DNA of 64,000 bases from Fuscovulum blasticum DSM 2131 (GCF_003034965.1 NZ_PZKE01000001.1:1-64000), one strand, 5' to 3'; counted from the first letter of the stretch, positions 49,219-58,437 are shown. Notes: generated by a model from the sequence alone, not told the origin. Translations and numbers: made by a program.

Positions 49219-51753
49219 CTCGACAGGCGCGCGCGCTTGCAAATCCGCTGCCATGTCTTCGCGCAGGCTGGCCAGAGCATCGTTCCCGCCCTGGCGGTGC
49301 AGCCTTGCCAGGGCCAGATGCGCCTTGGGGTCATCGGGGGCCAGCGCCAGCGCCCCCCGCCGCCAGGCCAGGGCCCGATCAGGCTTGCCGGCCTGTTCCG
49401 CCGCCGCACCCGCCAGCGCCCACAAGGCCGCGGCCCCCGGCGCCCGCAACAGCGCGGCCTCGGCTTCGGCCAGGGCCGCCGCATCGTTGCCATGGGCCCG
49501 GTGCAGGCGGACAAGTTCGGCCACCGGGCCAGAGGTGGCAGGGTTCAGCGCCATCGCGGCGCGGAAATGCGGCGCGGGGTCGTCGTGCTCCGCCTCGGCC
49601 GTCAGCAGGCCGGTAAGATACGCCTTGCGCCAGTCCTGCGGATCGGCCGTCACCGCCGCCAGCGCCTCGGTCAGCGCGGCGGCGGGACTGAACGGGCGCA
49701 ACGCCTCGGCCCGGGCGGCGGCAAGATCGGCCTCATAAAGCCGCTCCAGCGCGTCAATGGCACCGGCGGCCCCCGCCTGCGTGGCCAGCCACTGCATCGC
49801 CTGCACCGCAGCCAGACGGCGCGGCGACAACCCGCACCATCGCGCCGCCGCCGATTGCGCATGACCGCAGGCCGTTGCGATCCGCGCCGAAAACTCCGCC
49901 TCGGCCTTGTCGGACCCGACCCAGCCGCGAAACGGCGGGTGGTCTGCACGGCGCATCCCGCGCGCGCGTTCATCCGCCAGCAGGTCGCCCAGCATCGCCG
50001 GATCGCGGTGCGCGGTCAGCACCTCGGGCGCCCAGACCGGCAGGCCAATGTGATCGGCCCGGTGGTTCAGCACGCCATCTTCGTTCACGCGCAATCCGGG
50101 CGGGAAGGCGCCCGCCTCTTCCAGCAGCCAACGGGCGAAGGATCGGCCAAAGTGCATCCGCTGCACATCGGGCGTTTCCGGGTGACGGCCCCAGTAGTGC
50201 AGGTAATGCGCCGCGATCCCGGCCAGACTGTCCGTCTCGGCCGGCAGAACCGGGGTTGAAACTGACAGCGCCCCGGCCAGATGCCTCCGCATCCGCCCCG
50301 AGACCCACCCCGGCGCGGCCGTGCAATCGCCCGCCAGAAAGGCAACGTATTCCGCACGCGAGGCATCGACGCCGATGTTGCGCGCGGCCCCCACATAAAG
50401 CGGCGCCTCCACCTGGATCAGCCGCACGGCAGCGGCCAGCGGCCCAAGAACCGCCGCCGCATCTCCGTCGCCCGAGTTGACGACCACGATTTCCGCCGCC
50501 TCGTCCTGATCCAGCAGCGACCGCACGGCCGCCGCCAGGCCGGGCTGGGCCTGATAGCCCAGAACGATCACGCTCATCCGCGCGCCCCGCGCCAGACCGG
50601 CCCCTTCGGACAGGCGGGCACGGTCCGAAACCCACCGTCGCCACAGGGCATCTGGCGCGGCGAAATCTACGGTGGCGCGGCGGCAGGCCGTGGCCAGCCA
50701 ATCCAGCACGGGCGATCCGGCCAGACCGCCGGCCAACACGGCAAGGCTTGCCTCTGCCAGATCCGCGCGCCCGCAACGGGCGGCGGCCAAGGCGTGCAGC
50801 AGATGGGCGTGCAGGTCGGCCTTGCCGCCCCGCACCAGCGGCAAGGTCAGCTCCAACGCAGCTTGTGGATCGCCGGCGACCAGCGCGCGGCGGGCGCAGG
50901 CATGGGCCAGATCGGCATCTTCGGGCGCCGCCCGGCACAGATCCTGCAACGCATGAAAGGCCGCCGCATGGCCCCCGCGTTCGATCGAGCGTTTGGCGAA
51001 ATGCAAGCGCACCGCAGGCGGGTCTGGCATGACCTGCCCGATCCGGCCGGGATCGGGCGCCCAAAGCCCGCAATCCTCGACAAAGGGCGGGGAATAGCCG
51101 CGCCCCTCGGGAATGGGCTCCAGCCGCATACCGCGTTCGTCATCCAGATAGTCATATCCCGGCCGCTGATACTGCCGGTCCGGGTCAGCGGCGGCATAAA
51201 GCGCGCGGCGCAACCGGCGCCGCACCGGCGAAGCCATCCGCATGTGATAGACGTTCAGGCCCGACGCGGCGGTACGGAACCTTTCGGCATCGGTCACCCA
51301 GGCCGCGTGCAGGGGCACCGTCAGATCCTCGCCCACGGCCGAGACGGGGAAAAACCGCATCACCGCCTTGGCGCCCCAGATGCCATCTGTCCGGTAATGG
51401 GTGGCATCGAACATCTCGCGCATGGCCACGGTCCACAGCGTGCCCTCGCCTTCGGCCGCCATCTCGGGCAGGCGGCGGGCAAGGCGATCCTCGAACCGTT
51501 CGTCCGGGTCGCAGGCCAGAAGCCACGCCGCCCCCAGCTTCTGCGCCTCAAGGATCAGCCGGTTCCGGCGCATCGGTTCGTCAGACAGGGCGGCAGCGGC
51601 ACCGCGATCATCCCAGGCAACATAGCCATGCACGGCCGGGCGGATGTTCTCGATCAGGCCGGGCACCAGATGCGCATCATAGCGATAGGAAAACACCGCA
51701 ATGCGACGGGCTTCGCCACGGCGGGGGAAACGAAAGATCTCGGTCTGAAACAT
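49207..51753 (-). CDS. Large protein with two glycosyltransferase-like domains and TPR repeats
   Basis: 848 residues from ATG 51753. Residues ~10-240 resemble a GT2-like domain (RIAVFSYRYDAHLVPGLIEN, then LACDPDERFED as a DxD-type motif near 80). Residues ~255-390 look like TPR helices. Residues ~393-600 are a second GT2 domain (MSVIVLGYQAQPG, APLYVGAARNIGVD, VAFLAGDCTAAPGW). The rest is helical, with TPR repeats at the end. It may glycosylate a protein or build a surface glycan. No signal peptide is seen; neighbours give no pathway. Confidence 0.75.
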   Translation of the reverse strand: MFQTEIFRFPRRGEARRIAVFSYRYDAHLVPGLIENIRPAVHGYVAWDDRGAAAALSDEPMRRNRLILEAQKLGAAWLLACDPDERFEDRLARRLPEMAAEGEGTLWTVAMREMFDATHYRTDGIWGAKAVMRFFPVSAVGEDLTVPLHAAWVTDAERFRTAASGLNVYHMRMASPVRRRLRRALYAAADPDRQYQRPGYDYLDDERGMRLEPIPEGRGYSPPFVEDCGLWAPDPGRIGQVMPDPPAVRLHFAKRSIERGGHAAAFHALQDLCRAAPEDADLAHACARRALVAGDPQAALELTLPLVRGGKADLHAHLLHALAAARCGRADLAEASLAVLAGGLAGSPVLDWLATACRRATVDFAAPDALWRRWVSDRARLSEGAGLARGARMSVIVLGYQAQPGLAAAVRSLLDQDEAAEIVVVNSGDGDAAAVLGPLAAAVRLIQVEAPLYVGAARNIGVDASRAEYVAFLAGDCTAAPGWVSGRMRRHLAGALSVSTPVLPAETDSLAGIAAHYLHYWGRHPETPDVQRMHFGRSFARWLLEEAGAFPPGLRVNEDGVLNHRADHIGLPVWAPEVLTAHRDPAMLGDLLADERARGMRRADHPPFRGWVGSDKAEAEFSARIATACGHAQSAAARWCGLSPRRLAAVQAMQWLATQAGAAGAIDALERLYEADLAAARAEALRPFSPAAALTEALAAVTADPQDWRKAYLTGLLTAEAEHDDPAPHFRAAMALNPATSGPVAELVRLHRAHGNDAAALAEAEAALLRAPGAAALWALAGAAAEQAGKPDRALAWRRGALALAPDDPKAHLALARLHRQGGNDALASLREDMAADLQARAPVEFDS

Positions 51754-51908
51754 CTGGGGCCAATACGCAGGGCGCCGGAGAAATTCCGGCCGGTTGCAGC
51801 CTATCACCCCGCCGCTTTCCGGCAAGCCGGGAAGCCGCAGGTTGACCGCAGGGGGGCGGGCCGCTAAGCCAGCCGGCATCTGCCGCAACCCCGAACCGGG
51901 AACCTGCC

Positions 51909-52523
51909 TTGGCCATTCACCTGCACCAGAACGACCTGCCCGACGGCCTGACCCTTGGCCCCGTCGTTGCCATCGACACCGAGACGATGGGCCTTGACCC
52001 GCGCCGCGACCGGCTTTGCGTCGTGCAATTGTCGGACGGCAACGGCGATGCGCATCTGGTGCAGATCGCCCGGGGCCAGACCCGCGCGCCCAATCTGGAA
52101 CGGCTGCTGACCGATCCGGCCACGCTGAAGCTGTTTCACTTCGGCCGCTTCGACATTGCCGCGCTGAAACGCGCCTTCGGCGTAACCACGGCGCCGGTCT
52201 GGTGCACCAAGGTCGCCGCCAAGATGGTGCGCACCTTCACCGACCGGCATGGCCTGAAATACCTGCTGGCCGATCTGGTCGGCGTCGATGTCTCGAAACA
52301 GCAGCAGACCTCGGACTGGGGCGCTGCGGTGCTGACCGAGGCGCAGAAGGAATATGCCGCGTCAGACGTGCTGTATCTGCACGCGCTGAAAGCCGCACTT
52401 GAGGAAAGGCTGGTCCGCGAAGGCCGGCTGGAGATGGCGCAGGCCTGCTTTGCCTTCCTGCCGACGCGGGCCGAGCTGGATCTTCTGGGCTGGGATGATG
52501 ACCATGACATCTTCCACCACTGA
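51909..52523 (+). CDS. rnd: Ribonuclease D-like 3'-5' exonuclease
   Basis: 204 residues, a short RNase D with only the DEDD exonuclease domain; the HRDC domain of E. coli RNase D is missing. Catalytic motifs are VAIDTETMGLDP (~19), FHFGRFDIAALK (~76) and YAASDVLYLHAL (~146). The start is a TTG at 51909; the first in-frame ATG would cut off motif I. It should trim structured RNA 3' ends. It is followed by kdsD with a ~20-base overlap. Confidence 0.9.
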   Translation: MAIHLHQNDLPDGLTLGPVVAIDTETMGLDPRRDRLCVVQLSDGNGDAHLVQIARGQTRAPNLERLLTDPATLKLFHFGRFDIAALKRAFGVTTAPVWCTKVAAKMVRTFTDRHGLKYLLADLVGVDVSKQQQTSDWGAAVLTEAQKEYAASDVLYLHALKAALEERLVREGRLEMAQACFAFLPTRAELDLLGWDDDHDIFHH

Positions 52524-53463
52524 CCATCTGGCCATCGGCCGCCGCGTCATCCGGCGCGAGGCCGAGGCGCTGACCATGCTGGCCGAGACGCTGGGGCCCA
52601 GCTTCACCGAAGCGGTATCGCTGATCCTGCGTACGACCGGCCGCGTGGTGGTGTCGGGCATGGGCAAATCGGGGCATATCGCGCGCAAGATCACGGCCAC
52701 GCTGGCCAGCACCGGCACGCCGGCGCAGTTTGTTCACCCGGCCGAAGCCAGCCACGGCGATCTGGGCATGGTCACGCAGAATGACGTGCTGCTGGTGCTG
52801 TCCAACTCGGGCGAGACGCCGGAGCTGGCCGACATCGTTGCCCATTCCCGCCGCTTTTCCATTCCGCTGATCGGCGTTGCCGGGCGCGAAGGCAGCACCC
52901 TGCTGCGCGAGGCGGATGTGGCCATCCTGCTGCCCCCGGCCCCCGAGGCCTGCGACAGCGGCATCGTTCCCACCACCTCGACCACCATGACGCTGGCGCT
53001 TGGCGACGCCATCGCCATTGCGCTGATGGAACACCGCGCCTTTTCACCCGACCAGTTCCGCATCTTTCACCCCGGCGGCAAGCTGGGGGCCCGGCTGCTG
53101 CATGTGCGCGACCTGATGCACGACAACGCACCGCTGGTCGGCGAAACCACCCCGATGAGCGAAGCCTTGCTGACGATCACCCGCGCCGGCTTTGGCGTGG
53201 TTGGCGTAACTGATCCGAAGGGCCATCTTCTGGGCATCGTCACCGACGGAGACCTGCGCCGCCACATGGACGGGCTTCTGTCGCTGACCGCCGGGCAGGT
53301 GATGACGCGCGCGCCGCGCACCATCGCCCCCGACGCCCTTGCAGTCGAGGCGCTGGCGCTGATGAACGAAAAGAAGATCACCTGCCTTCTGGTCACCACC
53401 GACGACACCCGGGTGACCGGCGTTCTACACATCCACGATTGCCTGCGCGCAGGCGTGGCCTGA
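52504..53463 (+). CDS. kdsD: Arabinose-5-phosphate isomerase (KpsF/GutQ family)
   Basis: 319 residues. An SIS domain (VVVSGMGKSGHIARKITATL near 42, HGDLGMV, LSNSGETPEL) and two CBS domains (~200-315) give the KdsD architecture. It converts ribulose-5-phosphate to arabinose-5-phosphate, the first step toward Kdo. Its ATG (52504; 52498 and 52495 are alternatives) lies inside the end of rnd. lptC follows after 6 bases, so Kdo synthesis and LPS export are linked. Confidence 0.94.
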   Translation: MTSSTTDHLAIGRRVIRREAEALTMLAETLGPSFTEAVSLILRTTGRVVVSGMGKSGHIARKITATLASTGTPAQFVHPAEASHGDLGMVTQNDVLLVLSNSGETPELADIVAHSRRFSIPLIGVAGREGSTLLREADVAILLPPAPEACDSGIVPTTSTTMTLALGDAIAIALMEHRAFSPDQFRIFHPGGKLGARLLHVRDLMHDNAPLVGETTPMSEALLTITRAGFGVVGVTDPKGHLLGIVTDGDLRRHMDGLLSLTAGQVMTRAPRTIAPDALAVEALALMNEKKITCLLVTTDDTRVTGVLHIHDCLRAGVA

Positions 53464-53469
53464 TCGCGC

Positions 53470-54072
53470 ATGACCCGCGGCGACACCCATTCGCGCCTGG
53501 TTGGCTGGCTGAAGCTGGCCCTGCCGCTGGCGGCGCTGGTGATCCTGTCGACGCTGTTTCTGATCGCCGACCGGATCGACCCAGAAGCCGCCATTCCCTA
53601 TGCCAATGTGGATGTCGAGGATCTGGCGCGCGACCCGCGGATGACGACCCCATCCTACGCCGGGCTGACATCGGACGGTTCGGCGCTGACGCTGACGGCC
53701 GAAACCGCCCGCCCCGCGGGCGAGGACGATTCCGCGCAGGCCAAGGGCGTGCAGGCCCGGCTGGACATGCCCGGCGGCGGCCATGCCGACATTGCCGCAG
53801 CAACCGCTGCGCTGGATACGGTGGCCGGACGGCTGACCATGGCTGGCGGCGTCACCATCACCACCTCGACGGGCTATACCGTCACCACGGATGAAATGAT
53901 CGCCCGGCTTGACCGGACGGGTGCCGAAAGCAGCACCGCGGTGGCTGCCGAAGGCCCCCCCGGCAGGATTACCGCCGATTCCTTCACCCTTTCGCAGTCA
54001 CCCGATGCCGGAAATCCCTATCTTCTGGTTTTCAGCGGCCGCGTTAAGCTGCTATATCAACCCGGCGGCTGA
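53470..54072 (+). CDS. lptC: LptC, LPS export bridge protein
   Basis: 200 residues: one N-terminal membrane anchor (residues ~15-35, LPLAALVILSTLFLIADRI) and a periplasmic beta-jellyroll. It passes LPS from the LptBFG complex to LptA. Position before lptA and lptB confirms the call, since LptC sequences are poorly conserved. Confidence 0.9.
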   Translation: MTRGDTHSRLVGWLKLALPLAALVILSTLFLIADRIDPEAAIPYANVDVEDLARDPRMTTPSYAGLTSDGSALTLTAETARPAGEDDSAQAKGVQARLDMPGGGHADIAAATAALDTVAGRLTMAGGVTITTSTGYTVTTDEMIARLDRTGAESSTAVAAEGPPGRITADSFTLSQSPDAGNPYLLVFSGRVKLLYQPGG

Positions 54073-54092
54073 AGCTGCATGACAGGCTCATC

Positions 54093-54587
54093 ATGATTGG
54101 CGCCCTTCGCACCTTGTTCCTTGCTGCCGTTCTTGGCGCCAACGTCTCTGTGGCCATGGCCCAGGAGGCCAAGGTTGCCTTTGGCGGCCTGTCGCAAGAC
54201 CCCAGCCTTCCGGTTGAGGTTCAGGCCGACAAGCTGTCGGTGAACAACGGCGACGGCAGCGCGGTCTTTGCCGGGAATGTTGTGGTCGTGCAGGGGGAAA
54301 TGCACATGAACGCCGCCGAAGTGCGGGTGGAATACACCCCCGGCGGCAACCAGATCTCGCGCCTGCACGCGACCGGCGGCGTCACGATTTCCAACCTGGC
54401 CGACGCGGCCGAATCCCGCGAGGCGGTTTACACCATTGATGCCGGCACCATCGTGATGACCGGCGATGTGCTGCTGACCCAGGGGCCGACCGTGCTGTCG
54501 GGCAAGAAGCTGACCATCCACCTCAAGGACGGCACCGGGGTGATGGAGGGCCGCGTTTCCACCACCTTCGTGCCGAGCGGCAACTGA
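54093..54587 (+). CDS. lptA: LptA, periplasmic LPS-binding bridge protein
   Basis: 164 residues with a signal peptide (LFLAAVLGANVSVAMAQ) and an OstA-like jellyroll (VQADKLSVNNGDGSAVFAGN near 47, ARVEYTPGG-like segment, VLSGKKLTIHLKDGTG near 135). It multimerises across the periplasm to carry LPS to LptDE. It overlaps lptB by one base (TGATG). Confidence 0.94.
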   Translation: MIGALRTLFLAAVLGANVSVAMAQEAKVAFGGLSQDPSLPVEVQADKLSVNNGDGSAVFAGNVVVVQGEMHMNAAEVRVEYTPGGNQISRLHATGGVTISNLADAAESREAVYTIDAGTIVMTGDVLLTQGPTVLSGKKLTIHLKDGTGVMEGRVSTTFVPSGN

Positions 54588-55357
54588 TGGCCGCCTCGAC
54601 CGCCCGCCCGGAACTGACCGTCACGGAAGGATCGCAAGGGCTGCAGATCCGCGCCTTGCGCAAATCCTACAAGAAACGCCCGGTGATCCGGGATGTGTCT
54701 ATGGATCTGCGCCGCGGCGAAGTGGTGGCGCTGCTAGGCCCCAACGGCTCGGGCAAGACGACCTGCTTTTACGCCATTGCGGGGCTGGTCACGCCGGATG
54801 GCGGACAGGTGCTGATCGACGGCAAGGATGTGACCGCCCTGCCGATGTATCGCCGCGCCAGGATGGGCATCGGCTATCTGCCGCAGGAAGTTTCGATCTT
54901 CCGTGGCCTGTCGGTGGAAAACAACATCCTGGCCGTGCTGGAGATTGCCGAGCCCGACCACCACAAGCGGCGCGAACGGCTGGAAGAACTGCTGTCGGAA
55001 TTCTCGATCACCCATCTGCGGCAGGCGCCCGCGCTGGCCCTGTCGGGCGGGGAACGGCGCCGGGTGGAAATCGCCCGCTGTCTGGCAGCCGACCCAAAGT
55101 ATCTGCTGCTGGACGAACCCTTCGCCGGGGTTGACCCCATCGCCGTGGGCGAAATCCGCCATCTGGTGCATGATCTCAAGGGGCGCGGCATCGGGGTGCT
55201 GATCACCGACCACAACGTCCGCGAGACGCTTGAGATCGTGGACCGCGCCTATATCCTGCATGACGGCAAGGTTCTGATGTCGGGAACGACGGATGAGGTC
55301 GTCCGCGACGAGACGGTGCGCCGGGTCTATCTTGGCGAGAACTTCCGCATCATCTGA
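54587..55357 (+). CDS. lptB: LptB, LPS export ABC ATPase
   Basis: 256 residues. Walker A (LLGPNGSGKTTC, ~48), Q-loop (YLPQEVSIF), signature LSGGERRRVEIAR (~150), Walker B (YLLLDEPFAGVDP) and H-loop (LITDHNVRE) are all intact. With LptFG it powers extraction of LPS from the inner membrane; lptF and lptG are not in this window. rpoN, which often follows lptB, is absent; hpf comes next after a 210-base gap. Confidence 0.97.
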   Translation: MAASTARPELTVTEGSQGLQIRALRKSYKKRPVIRDVSMDLRRGEVVALLGPNGSGKTTCFYAIAGLVTPDGGQVLIDGKDVTALPMYRRARMGIGYLPQEVSIFRGLSVENNILAVLEIAEPDHHKRRERLEELLSEFSITHLRQAPALALSGGERRRVEIARCLAADPKYLLLDEPFAGVDPIAVGEIRHLVHDLKGRGIGVLITDHNVRETLEIVDRAYILHDGKVLMSGTTDEVVRDETVRRVYLGENFRII

Positions 55358-55567
55358 TCGCGTCATCTGTGCCTGTTGACAGGCCGCCCTACCTGTCACC
55401 AAATGGAGGAGATGAGCGCCAAGATCGCCCCCTGCTTCCCCATGGACGCGGCTGATCACCGGCCCCGCCCCCGTGCGGTCAAACCGGCGCCATCACCGTC
55501 CGCATCAGAAGACCCGCGCAGCCACATGAAGGCTGGCCTGCGCGACCATGCATGAAAAGGAGAGAGC

Positions 55568-56143
55568 ATGCGTTATCAGATCAGTGGAAAACAGATCGAC
55601 ATTGGCGAGGCTCTTCAGACCCATGTGAAAGCCGAGCTGGGCGAGGTGATCGAGAAGTATGCCCAGCGTCCGACCGAATGTGTGGTCGTCTTTTCAAGAT
55701 CCGCGCATGAATACGTCTGCGAAACCGTGATCCGCCTGTCCACCGGGCTGACGGCGCAGGCCAAGGGCACGGCGACCGAAATCTATGCCGCGTTCGAAGC
55801 CTGCCGCGAACGGATGGACAAGCAGTTGCGCCGCTACAAGCGGCGAATCCGCAACCACCATGTCGATCGCAAGGGCCCGGTTGAATTCGGCGGAGCGTCC
55901 CAGTATATCCTCGCCGCATCCGAGGAGACCGAGGACGCAGAGCCGGATACGCTTGCCCCCGTGGTCATCGCCGAGATGGAGACGAAGATCCCTTCGATCA
56001 CCGTTGGCGAGGCCGTGATGCAACTGGAACTGGCAGGGCAGAAACTTCTGGTCTTCCGCAACGAAGGTCATGGGGGCGTGAACGTCGTGTACCGCCGTGA
56101 AGACGGCAACATCGGCTGGATCGACCCGCGCAACAGCAGATAG
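55568..56143 (+). CDS. hpf: Ribosome hibernation promoting factor, long form
   Basis: 191 residues. The N-terminal S30AE domain (MRYQISGKQIDIGEALQTHV, residues 1-95) is followed by a linker and the C-terminal dimerisation domain (ITVGEAVMQLELAGQKLLVF, VNVVYRREDGNIGWIDP). Long HPF pairs ribosomes into 100S dimers in slow growth. AAAAGGAGAGAGC precedes the ATG. The 210-base gap upstream shows a TTGACA (55376-55381) without a clear -10 and a weak 50-codon frame that I do not support. Confidence 0.95.
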   Translation: MRYQISGKQIDIGEALQTHVKAELGEVIEKYAQRPTECVVVFSRSAHEYVCETVIRLSTGLTAQAKGTATEIYAAFEACRERMDKQLRRYKRRIRNHHVDRKGPVEFGGASQYILAASEETEDAEPDTLAPVVIAEMETKIPSITVGEAVMQLELAGQKLLVFRNEGHGGVNVVYRREDGNIGWIDPRNSR

Positions 56144-56181
56144 GCCAACAGGCCCCAACGGCGACAGGACCGAATTCCCGC

Positions 56182-56646
56182 ATGGAACTTTCCAGCCTTC
56201 TCGTCCCCAATGCTGTCCGTGTTGTGGGGCAGTTCACGTCAAAGAAGCGGCTCTTTCAGGAGCTGGGTGAAATCGCGGCGCAGGCCTATGGCATGCAGTC
56301 CGCGCTTGTTGTGGACGGGCTGCAGGAACGCGAAACCCTGGGACCAACCGGCGTGGGGCATGGCATTGCCCTGCCCCATGCCCGCCTGGAAGACCTGACC
56401 CGCATCGCCGGCATCTTCATTCGTCTGGAACGCCCGCTGGATTATGACAGCGTGGACCGCCAGCCGGTCGATCTGGTGTTCGGGCTGCTGGCCCCCAAAG
56501 ATTCGGGGGTAGACCATCTGAAGGCGCTGGCGCTGGTCAGCCGGACCATGCGCGATCAGGGCGTGGTGTCCAAGCTGCGGGCCAACACCGACCCGGCCAA
56601 GCTGCACGCCATCCTGACCGAAGCCCGCGCGCCACAGGCGGCCTGA
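56182..56646 (+). CDS. ptsN: PtsN, nitrogen-PTS EIIA protein
   Basis: 154 residues, the EIIA-Ntr fold. The phospho-acceptor His is in GVGHGIALPHARLEDL (~66). It receives phosphate from the NPr/EI-Ntr relay and regulates potassium and nitrogen-related targets. It follows hpf by 38 bases, the common hpf-ptsN order. The ATG at 56182 follows GGCGACAGGACC, a weak ribosome site. Confidence 0.95.
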   Translation: MELSSLLVPNAVRVVGQFTSKKRLFQELGEIAAQAYGMQSALVVDGLQERETLGPTGVGHGIALPHARLEDLTRIAGIFIRLERPLDYDSVDRQPVDLVFGLLAPKDSGVDHLKALALVSRTMRDQGVVSKLRANTDPAKLHAILTEARAPQAA

Positions 56647-56786
56647 ACCAGCCGCCCCGAAATCCGGCTGGTGCAGCAGGCGGGTGTCCGGTCAATCCGT
56701 CTCATTGCCAGTACGGGATGGCGGCGGTAGTCAACCGGCGGCAGAATCCATTCACCCTTCCCTCGTCGCCAAGAAGGATGCCCGAC

Positions 56787-57101
56787 ATGTTCCAGTTCCT
56801 CGCCTGCTCCTTTGCGCTGTCGCTGGTGCTGTTGCTGGGCGCGGCCGAGCTGGAGCGGCGGGCGATCGTGGCGCGGCGCATGGGCCCGAACGGCAGGGCC
56901 ATGCTGGCCGCGCTGGCTATTTCTGCCCTGGCCTCGCTGGTGGTGATCGTGGTCGCGGCCTATTCGGCGGGCTGGATCTATCTGCTGCACCTGCTGGGCG
57001 CGACCATCGTCTATCACGGAGTTATGGGGGTTTTCCTGGTGCATGGCTTGCAGGAAGTCTCGGCCCGGGCAAATGCCGAACACGGCCCCTTGCGGAGCTG
57101 A
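56787..57101 (+). CDS. Small integral membrane protein of unknown function
   Basis: 104 residues from ATG 56787, with AAGAAGG nine bases before it; an ATG three codons upstream is possible. Three hydrophobic segments lie at ~3-20, 38-60 and 62-88 (GWIYLLHLLGATIVYHGVMG). No family recognised. A hairpin at 57103-57124 follows before the convergent carbonic anhydrase gene. Confidence 0.7.
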   Translation: MFQFLACSFALSLVLLLGAAELERRAIVARRMGPNGRAMLAALAISALASLVVIVVAAYSAGWIYLLHLLGATIVYHGVMGVFLVHGLQEVSARANAEHGPLRS

Positions 57102-57102
57102 C

Positions 57103-57124
57103 GCCGCCCTGTGTCACGGGCGGC
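57103..57124. terminator. Hairpin between convergent genes
   Basis: A perfect 7-base stem (GCCGCCC and GGGCGGC) with an 8-base loop begins two bases after the small membrane protein stop. No T-run follows. It could mark the 3' end of either convergent transcript. Confidence 0.4.
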
Positions 57125-57171
57125 ATCCGCCGATTTCATCGCGGCAGAGGCCGCGCGCCTGACGGCGTGGC

Positions 57172-57819
57172 TCAGACCGGCATGAACGCCTGACGTTCGG
57201 GATCGAACTGTTCCAGATCCCCTTCGCCGGTATCGGTCCAAAGTCCGTGCAGGGTCAGCCGCTCGGCCTGAACCGCCTCGGCCACGAAGGGGAAGGTCAT
57301 CAGGTTTTCCAGGCTGGTCAGGACGGCCTGCTTTTCCAGCGCGCGCAGGATCGTGTCATCGGACAGATGCGCAACCTTCTCGAAGCCGGGGCGAAGGATG
57401 TCCATCCAGCGGCCGACAAAGCTGGTCTTTTCCTCCAGCGCCGGGGCATGGCCCCTGCACATGTCGTGACACCCCTTCACGCCGCCACAGTTCGAGTGCC
57501 CGAGCACGACGACATGCGCGACCCCAAGCGAGGTGACGGCATATTCCACTGCGGCCGAGGTGCCGTGATATTCGCCATCGGGGTTATAGGGCGGCACCAG
57601 ATTGGCGACGTTGCGGTGGATGAAGAACTCGCCCTCGTCGGCCCCGAAGATCGAGGTGACGTGGACACGCGAGTCACAACAGGAAATCACCATCGCGCGC
57701 GGGTGCTGGCCGCTTTCGGCCAGGCGGCGATACCAGGCGCGGTTCTGCTGGTAGGTCGTTGCCTTCCAGCCGTGGAAACGCTGGATCAGATAGGCGGGCA
57801 GCGGGCGGGCGTGGATCAT
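57172..57819 (-). CDS. Beta-class carbonic anhydrase
   Basis: 215 residues from ATG 57819 (AAGGAGG at good spacing). Zinc ligands and active site are clear: VISCCDSRVHV (~44, Cys and the Asp-Arg dyad) and VVLGHSNCGGVKG (~101, His and Cys). FFIHRNVANLVPP is the conserved loop. It interconverts CO2 and bicarbonate in the cytoplasm, helping supply bicarbonate for carboxylations. Monocistronic, with divergent and convergent neighbours. Confidence 0.95.
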   Translation of the reverse strand: MIHARPLPAYLIQRFHGWKATTYQQNRAWYRRLAESGQHPRAMVISCCDSRVHVTSIFGADEGEFFIHRNVANLVPPYNPDGEYHGTSAAVEYAVTSLGVAHVVVLGHSNCGGVKGCHDMCRGHAPALEEKTSFVGRWMDILRPGFEKVAHLSDDTILRALEKQAVLTSLENLMTFPFVAEAVQAERLTLHGLWTDTGEGDLEQFDPERQAFMPV

Positions 57820-57994
57820 GGGCGTCCTCCTTGCGGGCCTCAACAGGGGCGGCCTTGAGGTAGGGCGCATTTGCGGAAAATGCGAGGGGCAAAATGCGTG
57901 ATCAGGCATCTGGTCGCAACGAACGGGTAAGCATGGCCTGCGAAACTGGCGGACGGGTGTGAAATGACGGGCTTTGAGGGGCGGGGGTATCGGG

Positions 57995-58375
57995 ATGGGC
58001 AGGGTCACGCAGTTGCGCCCGCGCGAACGGGTGCGCCAGGATGGTGAGACAATCGCGGTGATCTACCGCAACCTTGGTGCCGCGGCGGCAGACCAGATCG
58101 TCGCCCGCGCGCTGGCGGAACTGGCGGCGGCCATGGCGGGCGTCGCCGCGCAGGTGAAGGGTCATCAACTGGCCGATCTGGGCCGCCACCTCAGGCGGGT
58201 GCAGGGCATGGCTGAAAACCTGGGCATGGTCAGCCTGTGCAATGTGGCCGCCGATGCGCGGGCCTGTCTGGACCGTGGCGATTCGACGGCCTTCGCAGCG
58301 GTCTGGGCGCGGCTGTTGCGGGTGGCGGAACGGTCGCTGGCGGCCGACCACGGCTTTGCCGATCTGTCGGTCTAG
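57995..58375 (+). CDS. Small helical protein resembling an Hpt domain, lacking the usual phospho-His
   Basis: 126 residues from ATG 57995, no strong ribosome site. The region 30-115 is all helical and recalls an Hpt four-helix fold: HLRRVQGMAENLGMVSLCNV lines up with the HxLKG...LG pattern. The residue at the Hpt His position appears to be Arg, with a His two residues earlier. Function unknown; it may be a degenerate or non-phosphorylated Hpt relative. It lies upstream of the M17 peptidase, same strand. Confidence 0.6.
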   Translation: MGRVTQLRPRERVRQDGETIAVIYRNLGAAAADQIVARALAELAAAMAGVAAQVKGHQLADLGRHLRRVQGMAENLGMVSLCNVAADARACLDRGDSTAFAAVWARLLRVAERSLAADHGFADLSV

Positions 58376-58437
58376 GGCTTGCAGGCGGCGTGGCCAGCGT
58401 TAGGGTCGGGGCGGAAACACCCCAACCGGACCGGACC

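Noticed and set aside
55403-55555. A 50-codon frame between lptB and hpf
   Set aside because: GGAGG lies too close to the ATG, the product is Pro/Arg-rich and no family is seen. Left as non-coding leader.
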